Origin: Mercenaria mercenaria
Lineage: Eukaryota > Mollusca > Bivalvia > Venerida > Veneridae
DNA length: 64,000 nt
Assembly: GCF_021730395.1 (NCBI RefSeq)
Contig: NC_069367.1
Location: forward strand, 67,193,501 to 67,257,500
Reading direction: 5' to 3'
Position 1 is the stretch's first letter. Every line of letters begins with the position of its first letter. Shown here in pieces: positions 56,272-64,000 of the stretch. The translations under genes and the position numbers were made by a program. The notes under the pieces were generated by a model that had not been told where the DNA came from, did not search any database, and saw nothing but the letters and a program-made list of their open reading frames with translations.

Positions 56272-59200
56272 TCAATGTTCTCCAGTGTCCGTTTTGATCA
56301 GTTTTGGTTCGATGGTTCTAGGCTGGAGCTGTGCGTTGGTTATGGGTAGAATAGATTTTGTTCTTCTACCCATTAGGAGCTGATTTGGGGAGAAACCACA
56401 TTCAAGGGGTGTATTCCTGTATTCGAGAATAGCTAAATATGGATCTCTGTTGCTTTCTTTAGCCTTACGAAGTAAGCGCTTCGCAATTGAGACGGTTTTC
56501 TCAATTAAGCCGTTTGAGATCGGATGGAGGGGGCTGGATGTGACATGCGTAAAACCCCAATCATTTGCAAAATCTGCAAATAATTTTGATGACCATTCTG
56601 GACCATTGTCTGTAACCAATTTCTGGCAAATCCCGTATCTAGCCATATGTACTTTGAGTTTTCTGATGACCGTCAAACTTTGCTTATTGGTTAAAAGATC
56701 TATTTCAAAAAAGCGGGAGTAATAATCCGTCGTTATTAAATAGTCTTTGTCATCAAGAGTGAACAAGTCAGCGGCAATGTTTTGCCATGGTCTGTCTGGA
56801 ATTTCATGTTGTTCAAGGGGTTCTTTCGCATTTGAGTATCTGTGTTTCTGACACACAGAACACTGAGAAACATAGTCAGAAATTTGTTTGGCCATGCCTG
56901 GCCAGAACATGAGTTCTCTTGCTCTTAGAGTGGTTTTTTCCACCCCAAAGTGACCTTGGTGAACTGCCTCTATCAGATGTTTCCTAGCAGTGGCGGGAAT
57001 AACTATCGTCTGACCTCTGAATATTAGGTCGTCTGCAACGGAAAGTTCGTCCCTGTGATTAAAAAATTCCACTATTTCAGCTTTACAGTCTGCGCGGGAA
57101 ATTGGCCAACCGTCAATTATTGTTTGTTTTAGGAGCTGCATGTTAACATCGTTTTTTGTGTCGAGCCTTAACGACTCTAGACGGCGGTCAGAGATGTGCA
57201 GACCTTTAAGAACTGTGTGAACATGAATGTCAAGGTCATTGTTTTCAAATGTCAGCTTCAGAGGCTGTCTAGACAGAAGGTCGCTAGTGGGAATTTCTTT
57301 ACCCGGTACAAATTGCACGTCTAAGTCGTATTTGCTTAGTGCCAGTCTCATTCTTTGTAGTCTTGGCGGACATGCACATAGATGTTTTTGCATTATCGCA
57401 CATAGAGGTTTGTTGTCGCTATGAACGGTGACCTTTCTACCATAAATATACTGGTGAAATCGAGAGCATGAAAATACAATCGCGTTCATCTCTCTTTCGA
57501 TATTGGCGTATCGGGACTCGGTTTCCGTCAGGGTTTTACTTGCAAATGCTACAGGGCGGCCATTTTGGAAGAGGGCGGCGCCACACCCATATAAGGAACT
57601 GTCACATTCGAGTATCACCGGCTGTTTAGGGTCAAAATACGCCAGAACAGGACTGTGCGTAATGATGTCTTTCATTTTGTCAAATGACTGAGTCTGTGGT
57701 ACGTCCCATAAAAACTCAACATCTTTTTTTAACAATGCTCTCATTGGGCTAGTTACCTCTGCCAAGTTTGGTGCAAATTTCTGCATGTAATTTGCCATAC
57801 CAAGAATATTTTCTAATTCTCGTCGTGTCTTCGGGACTTCGAGGTTTGCAATAGCCTCGATTTTTGAGGGGTCAGGCTTTAATCCGGTTGACGTGATCAA
57901 GTGACCAAAGAACGGTACTTCTGTAACCCCTATCACGCACTTGTCAGGATTGAACTTGACACCTTTTGACCTTGCTCTCTCAAGAGCGTTCTTTAAGTTC
58001 AAGTCATGTTCCTCTCTTGATCTACCATACACAAGTATGTCATCTACAATTGCCGTCAGTCCGTCAAGTCCTTCAAATACTTCGTCGATTTTCTGCATGA
58101 ATATGTCACTTGATGCAGATATACCGTAGGGCAGTCTCAGCCATCGGTATCGCCCGAACACTGTACTAAATGTCGTGAGAAAAGACGATTTCTCGTCGAG
58201 CTTTACGGACCAGTAGGCATGTGTAACATCAAGTATACTGAAATACTTTGCGCCGGTAAGTCGTGACGTCACATCGTCAATCGTTCTCATGGGGTAATGT
58301 GGACGTTTTATTGCGTCATTAAGATTCTTACTGTCAATACATACCCTCAACTGTCCTGATTTTTTCTCAACTATTACCAGGGAGTTCACAAAATCTGTTG
58401 GGACAGTGACCTTTTCTACGATTCCCTCTTTTTCCATGCGATTTAGCTCTTGCTTTAATTTCTCTCTCAGGGCTTCAGGAACTCTTCTAGGGGGGTTGAT
58501 AACCGGTGTGGCGTCCGGTCTAATATGCAAACTAGCTTCCCCGGGCATGGTCCCCACCCCTTTAAATAGGTCGCCATATAGAGTCATCATTTTGCTCTTG
58601 TCTAAGGGTTCACAAGTATCGATAGAGTACGTTAACTTGACCAGACCTAGTGTAAGACATGTGTTTAAACTCAGCAGGGGAACAGAGTTGCTCTCTACAA
58701 TGTAAACAGCTGATAAACAGCTGACTCCGTTGTGACCTAGATTTAACCTAATCATGCCACGAATTGGCAATGAGTTACCTGTATACGAGGTTAAACCATT
58801 ATCAGGGGGTTCTAAGGGGTAACTGATTTTAAGTTTTTCAAAATGGCTGACTGGGATTACATCAGCTGAGCTACCTGTGTCTATTTTAAATTTCAGTGGG
58901 GTCTGGGAGGGGCCTACGGACAAAACTACAAAGGCTTGCTCTGGAGGAGACAAATTTTTCGAAGATGTACAAGTATTTACCATGTCAACAAAGAAGGTAT
59001 CCTGATCACTATTATCACTCATATTTAATCCGTTTAAATCCAATTCATGCACTGACTTGTTTCTACATACGCGTGCGAAATGATCTTTAAATCCACATTT
59101 ATTACAAGTAGCGTTTCGAGCTGGACATTGTTCATGTCTTTGGTGTTTATTGTATCCGCAGTAGCTACACTTGGAGTTCGCCGTCGTCGGTGGTTTTCGC

Positions 59201-59811
59201 CTTGGTTGTTGTTGTCGTCTGCGTTGTGACGGTTGCGTGTCTGGTTTTGAGGGTCTTTTCTTCACTGCGTCGATGTTGTTTGCGTTAATTGCCTTCAGTT
59301 GTTCCTGGCAATATTCAAGGTTTTGCATAATTGAAATAGTTTTGTCTAATGTTAATTTCTCTCCTTCGTTTATCAATTTCTCTCTTGCTTTGGCGCTGTT
59401 CGTGCCAAAAACGATTCTGTCCCGAATCATTTCATCGTTGTTGTGGAATTGGCACTCTCTTGCACTTATTCGTAGACGGGTTAGAAATGCGTCGAATGAG
59501 TCCGATCCCTGGACTTCATTGAAAAACTTATACCTGGCAAAAATCGGGTTCAGCTTCGGTTGCACGTAACTTTTGAACCTTTTGTAAAACGTGTTCAGTT
59601 TTTTGGCTTCAGCGTTGCTGATAACCCATGTCTGTTTGATTTCTCTTCCGCGTGCACCGACCCATAGAAGCAGATAATTTACCTTTTGTTCTTCAGTTTT
59701 TTCACTCAGGGGTCCTTGAAAAATTAACTTCACATGCTCTTCAAATTTTTCCCATTCATTAACAAGATTAGATGAGTTCCAGTCAATGGTTGGCGTTGGT
59801 ATTCCTTCCAT
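56272..59811 (-). CDS. Gypsy gag-pol polyprotein (retroelement)
   Basis: A single 1179-codon frame. In order: gag region (1-210), two zinc knuckles (215-249, CSYCGY and CNKCGF), aspartic protease with DTGS at about 311, reverse transcriptase (about 430-620), RNase H (about 730-850), and integrase with its His/Cys zinc domain and catalytic core (about 950-1150). The order protease-RT-RNase H-integrase is the Ty3/Gypsy order. Gag and pol share one frame, as in the Mag group. No envelope-like frame follows. I see no break in the frame. Confidence 0.92.
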   Translation of the reverse strand: MEGIPTPTIDWNSSNLVNEWEKFEEHVKLIFQGPLSEKTEEQKVNYLLLWVGARGREIKQTWVISNAEAKKLNTFYKRFKSYVQPKLNPIFARYKFFNEVQGSDSFDAFLTRLRISARECQFHNNDEMIRDRIVFGTNSAKAREKLINEGEKLTLDKTISIMQNLEYCQEQLKAINANNIDAVKKRPSKPDTQPSQRRRQQQPRRKPPTTANSKCSYCGYNKHQRHEQCPARNATCNKCGFKDHFARVCRNKSVHELDLNGLNMSDNSDQDTFFVDMVNTCTSSKNLSPPEQAFVVLSVGPSQTPLKFKIDTGSSADVIPVSHFEKLKISYPLEPPDNGLTSYTGNSLPIRGMIRLNLGHNGVSCLSAVYIVESNSVPLLSLNTCLTLGLVKLTYSIDTCEPLDKSKMMTLYGDLFKGVGTMPGEASLHIRPDATPVINPPRRVPEALREKLKQELNRMEKEGIVEKVTVPTDFVNSLVIVEKKSGQLRVCIDSKNLNDAIKRPHYPMRTIDDVTSRLTGAKYFSILDVTHAYWSVKLDEKSSFLTTFSTVFGRYRWLRLPYGISASSDIFMQKIDEVFEGLDGLTAIVDDILVYGRSREEHDLNLKNALERARSKGVKFNPDKCVIGVTEVPFFGHLITSTGLKPDPSKIEAIANLEVPKTRRELENILGMANYMQKFAPNLAEVTSPMRALLKKDVEFLWDVPQTQSFDKMKDIITHSPVLAYFDPKQPVILECDSSLYGCGAALFQNGRPVAFASKTLTETESRYANIEREMNAIVFSCSRFHQYIYGRKVTVHSDNKPLCAIMQKHLCACPPRLQRMRLALSKYDLDVQFVPGKEIPTSDLLSRQPLKLTFENNDLDIHVHTVLKGLHISDRRLESLRLDTKNDVNMQLLKQTIIDGWPISRADCKAEIVEFFNHRDELSVADDLIFRGQTIVIPATARKHLIEAVHQGHFGVEKTTLRARELMFWPGMAKQISDYVSQCSVCQKHRYSNAKEPLEQHEIPDRPWQNIAADLFTLDDKDYLITTDYYSRFFEIDLLTNKQSLTVIRKLKVHMARYGICQKLVTDNGPEWSSKLFADFANDWGFTHVTSSPLHPISNGLIEKTVSIAKRLLRKAKESNRDPYLAILEYRNTPLECGFSPNQLLMGRRTKSILPITNAQLQPRTIEPKLIKTDTGEH

Positions 59812-59891
59812 TGTTTATAAACTATGTAATCCAATTTTTTTATTAATATTCCATACTGTCACAATAATCCAATAAAACACTTCTGATACCA

Positions 59892-60115
59892 TGTAATGTT
59901 CTCTTATAGGGTTCTATCATTTTATATTCATATGGAATAGTATGTGTGAGTCCCTGATCCACAGATGTGGTTGAAAGAAACAAATACAAGTGTACTGTTC
60001 AACATTTATTCAGAAGACTGATGCTGGCGGGAAATGGTCAAGATCTTGTAGGCATGCACATGTAATGGAATTTTACTGGGTTCTTTGAGAGTTCATGAAA
60101 CATGATCTCATTACA
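59892..60115 (-). repeat. 5' LTR of the Gypsy element
   Basis: 224 bases, apparently identical to 55830-56053. Followed on the outer side by the target duplication GTCGC at 60116-60120. Confidence 0.92.
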
Positions 60116-60120
60116 GTCGC

Positions 60121-61055
60121 CACCGGTAACCCATATGGACGACACCTCCAGACTGTCAGTGGGAGAATGGTGCAAGATACAGAAGACGCTCCAATTCCAG
60201 AAGCTTCCCTGGTTCTTTTATAATATTAAAACACCCATACACGGGGTTATTATCCCGATGATAGTACTCTTAAGTTGGTGGAGCAGGGAGTCGAACTAAC
60301 AACCCCTGGTTTCGTAGTAAGACAGCGTTGCAAAACTGTACGTGTGCCTCGATGCTTTCATGAAGGTAATATAGAGATCTCTCTCTATATTACCTCCATG
60401 ATGCGTTTAATTTACCCCTCGCCAGTAGGCCCATTTACCACTAAAGGGAAGTAACGCTGTTAGTGTACGGAATTAATTCAACTAATTACTTCTCTCCCTT
60501 AGCATTCACAACGCCATTTGTAATCTTAAAAAAAAGGTCACGGCTAGAGAAGGTATTTTTTTTATTTTCTTCAGCTTTTAAATACGTTGTATAATTTTTT
60601 GTTTTTTATATGTTAGCATTTTTTCAGCGGATTTTCTTTCGAAGAAATGGAAATGATCATTATTTATTAATAAATATTTATTGTCCTACTGAGTAGGCTA
60701 CTTTCGATTTGCTACTTTCGATTTCGCTGAGTTACAAATAGTCAAATTATGCTTTCATTTCATTCTTTAACTGGCTTTGCAGGCAGACGTTGTGACATAC
60801 ATTTTAGATGTTTGCTTCTTGTGTTCACTGTTATTTTTCTCATGTTATCTTACTAAAAATCAAAGCTATCAAATACTAATTATACTACTAACGGAATCTA
60901 GTCCAAATAATCACAGACACTTGGGGGATCAGCACCCATCCCCCTCCCAATCCGCCCCAGCCAACCTTCAGCCAATATATTTTTGCCTTTTAAAACAAAC
61001 TGAGCACAACAAAATGAGCACATGTCTCGATCATACAACAACTTCTGTTACAATT
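60121..61055. other. Spacer with a small hairpin
   Basis: Contains an imperfect palindrome at 60359-60400 (19-base arms CATGAAGGTAATATAGAGA, 18 of 19 pairing, 4-base loop). No gene is recognised in the rest, which is AT-rich with a C-rich patch near 60925-60960. Confidence 0.4.
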
Positions 61056-62466
61056 TCAGCATGAACTTCCGGTCCTGTCTGGAGTTCCACAGGGGTTTGT
61101 CCTTGGGCCTTGCCTTTTCCTTGTATACATTAACGACCTGCCTGACTCGGTCAAATGTAAAACCCGTATGTTTGCAGATGACACCATCGTTTACCTCACT
61201 GTCAAATCAAATAATGATAGCATAGCCCTTCAAGAAGATCTCCATAAATTAGAAACATGGGAAAGAGTCTGGCAAATGGAATTTAACCCCGACAAATTTG
61301 AAGTCCTTAGAGTAAGTAGGAAGAGAAATCCCTTTATATATCCCTACAGGTTACACAATACAGAGTTAAAGTCCACCTCATCAGCTAAATACCTAGGAAT
61401 AACTATCTCCAGTGATTTGAACTGGTCACAACACATAGAAAACATAACTTCTAAGGCAACCTCTTCCCTTCGATTTATTCAGAGAAATATCAAGACAGAT
61501 AACATAAAGGTCAAAGAAGCTGCATACACCACCTATGTCCGCCCCCAGCTAGAATACTGTTCAACTGTGTGGCATCCCTGGCAAAAACCCTCACCCATAA
61601 ACTTGAACGAGTCCAAAGGTCAGCAGCTAGGTATGTTATGAATGATTACAACTATACAAGCAGTGTAACTGAAATGTTGAAATCCTTAGAATGGAAAACT
61701 CTCCAGTACCGTAGGTTAAACCAGGGCACTAGACAACTTTTGGGGACAGGTACCCATACCCTCAGGAAGGGGAATTTTCCGTCGTTTTGAGACAAAAAGG
61801 GGAAGTTTTTAGCCATATAAAAGTTACTACTTTTCACATTATTAATACTGTTTTCAATCATTTCTAACTAATGTAACTATATTGCAGCAGTAACCTTCCT
61901 TAGGGGCACTATAATATAGCTTTAAAGAGAGTTCATATCTAGTTGTGTCAAACAACCTATTATCAGGGGAATTTTCTTCTGAGAAAGGGGAAAAAAACAT
62001 ATTATTTTGTGAGGGGAATGGGGCCCATATTCGGCCCCAAAAATGGCCAAATGAGTGCCCTGTAAACTGTTCATTACTTTTGTTTTACAAAGTAAGGACC
62101 CAGACCGTTGCTGTTGACCAAGGTTACTTGTCCCCCATTAGAAACCTGAACTACTTGATCCCTTATTCCAGCACTCAATACTTTGCTAACACTTATTTCC
62201 CTAGAACCATCCGTCTCTGGAACTCCCTCCCCACATCAGTCAAAGCTAGCCCCAGCCTCAGTATCTTTACAGAGAGGCTGGCGGCGGTCACTATGTAATT
62301 CTTCCATTCTGTCCTATTTTAACTGTAGCATACTGTCCTTTTATCTTTTACTTTTAATACTGTAATATACTAAATTTCTTTAACAACTGTTTCTCTGACA
62401 GCGCTGACCAGTCATAATCGGAAATCGATTGTTGGTTGTAACGATGTAGATGTAGATGTAGATGTT
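61056..62466 (+). mobile_element. 5'-truncated LINE (Jockey/CR1/Rex-like) split by a DNA element
   Basis: The frame from about 61057 reads ELPVLSGVPQGFVLGPCLFL, VYINDLPDSVKCKTRMFADDT with the catalytic FADD intact, then AKYLGITISSDLNWSQHIEN and RPQLEYCSTVW. A shift near 61570 leads to KLERVQRSAARYVMNDY and LEWKTLQYRRLN. After the insert at 61722-62062 it reads CSLLLFYKVRTQTVAVDQGY and FPRTIRLWNSLPTSVK, ending AAVTM at 62298. The 3' tail is (GATGTA)n at 62441-62466. Only the second half of the RT and the C-terminus remain. Confidence 0.85.
61722..62062. mobile_element. Short DNA transposon with CAGGGCACT ends and TAAAC duplication
   Basis: Perfect 9-bp terminal inverted repeats CAGGGCACT/AGTGCCCTG, with looser similarity to about 30 bp (TTTTGGGG on both sides). 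TAAAC flanks it at 61717-61721 and 62063-62067. The LINE frame runs RRLN-CSLLLFYK across the empty site, so the boundaries are exact. CAGGG ends recall hAT, but the usual hAT duplication is 8 bp. Some hAT lineages use 5 or 6. 341 bp, non-coding. Confidence 0.8.
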
Positions 62467-62670
62467 TAAAAAAACTCCCATGTACTATCAATGCTCTGAC
62501 AGAAAAATACAAGACAACTTACTCTGAGCGTTTCAGCACAGATTGCTTGTCCAATGAATATGAGAATAGATCCGAGCTTGATGTTGTGCACTGAAATTTA
62601 CCAACAAAGCTGGGACACAGATGATATCATCAGTGGTTATAAGAAAAATACTCGCCTTGAAAGTCATCTG

Positions 62671-62750
62671 CTGCGGTGGCGGAGAGGGCAAAGGCGCTGG
62701 TTCAGAATACACTGTTTTTTGTCAGGGCCGTGGGTTCGCTCCACATTACT
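62671..62750 (+). repeat. tRNA-Leu-like sequence, SINE head or tRNA pseudogene
   Basis: GGTGGCGGAGAGGGCAAAGG resembles a tRNA-Leu D-arm and A-box, and GTGGGTTCGCTCCAC is a good T-arm with B-box GGTTCGCTCC. The acceptor arms do not pair convincingly, so a working tRNA gene is unlikely. It lies just before a Helitron-like element. Confidence 0.45.
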
Positions 62751-62770
62751 GGCAATCTGTTTTTCTTCTT

Positions 62771-64000
62771 TTTTAGCTCACCTGTCACGAAGTGACAAGG
62801 TGAGCTATTGTGACCGCTTGATGTCTGTCGTGCGTCAACAATTTGTAAAAAAATCTTCTTTTTGAAAACCACTGGACAGAATTACAGCAAACTTCACAGG
62901 AATGATCCCTTTCAAAATTCTTTAAAGAATTGAATTCCATGGAGAACTCTGGTTGCCATGGCAACCGAAAGGAAAAACTTTAAAAATCTTCTACTCAAAA
63001 ACCAGAAGCCCTAGAGCTTAGATAATTGGTGTGAAGCATTGCCTAGTGAACCTCTACCAAATTTGTTCAAATCATGACCCCGGGGTCAAAATTGACCCCG
63101 CCCCAGGGGTCACTTGATTTTACATAGGAAAACCTTAAAAAATCTTCTTCTCAAAAACCAGAATCCCTAGAGCTTAGATATTTGACATGTAGCATTGCCT
63201 AGTGGACCTCTACTAAAGTTGTTCAAATCATGACCTCCAGGGTCAAAATTGACCCCGCCTCAGGGGTCACTTGATTTTACATAGGAAAATCTTCAAAAAA
63301 TTTCTAAAAATAGACCAGAAGGCCTAGAGCTTAGATATTTGACATGTAGCATTGCCTAGTGGACCTCTACAAAATTTGTTTAAATCATGACCCCCAGGGT
63401 CAAAATTGACCCCGCCCCCGGGGTCACTTGATTTTACATAGGAAAATCTTAAAAAATCTTCTTCTCAAAAACCAGAAGCCCTAGAGCTTAGATATATGGT
63501 GTGAAGCATTGCCTAGTGGACCTCTACCAAATTTGTTCACATCATGACCCTGGGGTCAAAATTGACCCCGCCCCAGGGGTCACTTGATTTTGCATATGAA
63601 AATCTTCAAAAAATTTCTAAAAATAAACCAGAAGGCCTAGAGCTTAGATATTTCACATGTAGCATTGCCTAGTGGACCTCTACAAAATTTGTTTAAATCA
63701 TGACCCTCGGGGTCAAAATTGGCCCCGCCGCCGGGGTCACTTGATTTTACATAGGAAAATCTTAAAAAATCTTCTTCTCAAAAATCAGAAGTCCTAGAGC
63801 TTAGATATTTGACATGTAGCATTGCCTAGTGGACCTCTACTAAAGTTGTTCAAATCATGACCCCGGGGTCAAAATTGACCCCGCCTAAGGGGTCACTTGA
63901 TTTTACATATGAAAATCTTCAAAAAATTTCTAAAAATAAACCAGAAGGTCTAGAGCTTAGATATTTCACATGTAGCATGGCCTAATGGACTTCTACAACA
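62771..64000 (+). mobile_element. Helitron/Helentron-like element, X-box subfamily, runs off the window
   Basis: The 5' end is TTTTTAGCTCACCTGTCACG with AAGTGACAAGGTGAGC. GGTTGCCATGGCAACC lies at 62951-62966. Units of about 160 bp carry 'gaagccctagagcttagat', 'gtagcattgcctagtggacctctac' and 'atcatgaccccggggtcaaaattgaccccgcc'. The units are cleaner than in the copy at 23071, so this one is younger. The 3' end is outside the window. Confidence 0.82.

Larger units (their letters stand above)
55830..60115 (-). mobile_element. Ty3/Gypsy LTR retrotransposon, looks whole
   Basis: Two 224-bp LTRs bracket one gag-pol frame on the minus strand. A 5-bp target duplication GTCGC flanks the element (55825-55829 and 60116-60120). 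LTRs begin TG and end CA. Next to the 5' LTR (right side) is a primer-binding-like TGGTATCAGAAG, as for an initiator-Met tRNA primer. A purine tract AAGAGAGGGAAA adjoins the 3' LTR. I saw no differences between the LTRs, so the insertion is very recent on an evolutionary scale. A single gag-pol frame and short LTRs suggest the Mag lineage, to which clam Steamer belongs, but that needs a tree. Confidence 0.92.

Noticed and set aside
62671-62750. Working tRNA-Leu gene
   Set aside because: The T-arm is good, but the acceptor arms do not pair and no terminator T-run follows at the right place.

Overview
This is AT-rich animal genomic DNA with long introns and a dense load of transposable elements. 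The mix of tRNA-derived SINEs, non-LTR elements with a 2A peptide, and many short elements with a hairpin end and a tandem-repeat core points to a bivalve mollusc, probably a heterodont clam. That organism call is an inference from repeat style, not from a marker gene.

One host gene is clear: a monocarboxylate transporter of the SLC16 family on the + strand, with six coding exons between 6959 and 28231. All splice phases agree and the exons give a 516-residue protein. Its introns (4.6, 1.3, 9.2, 4.3 and 0.36 kb) are filled by repeats. I see no other convincing host gene. The rest of the window is intergenic or belongs to neighbours whose exons lie outside.

Layout: 1-6958, upstream flank with a hAT-type MITE, a SINE and tandem-core elements. 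7017-11579 (intron 1), tandem arrays, one of them packed with oestrogen-response-element-like palindromes. 13167-22362 (intron 3), a 62-bp tandem repeat grown from the exon 3 edge, then a nearly full-length 2A-bearing non-LTR retrotransposon split by an L1/Tx1-like insertion. 22527-26833 (intron 4), two tandem-core elements, one holding a LINE fragment that itself holds a Tc1/mariner-like MITE. 28232-49800, a series of Helitron/Helentron-like non-autonomous elements with several core families. 50540-52250, a strongly diverged minisatellite. 53650-55625, LINE pieces. 55830-60115, a Ty3/Gypsy LTR element that looks whole, with identical LTRs. 61056-62466, another LINE split by a CAGGG-ended DNA element. 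62771 to the window end, another tandem-core element.

The most unusual theme is a shared terminal grammar in otherwise unrelated repeat families: a 5' hairpin after a T-tract, and a 3' hairpin followed by CTTG or CTAG and then T. Their cores are tandem arrays rich in known transcription-factor motifs: nuclear-receptor half-sites as DR0, DR1, DR2 and IR3, a perfect RFX X-box palindrome, YY1-like sites and CACGTG E-boxes. Whether these sites do anything is untested.
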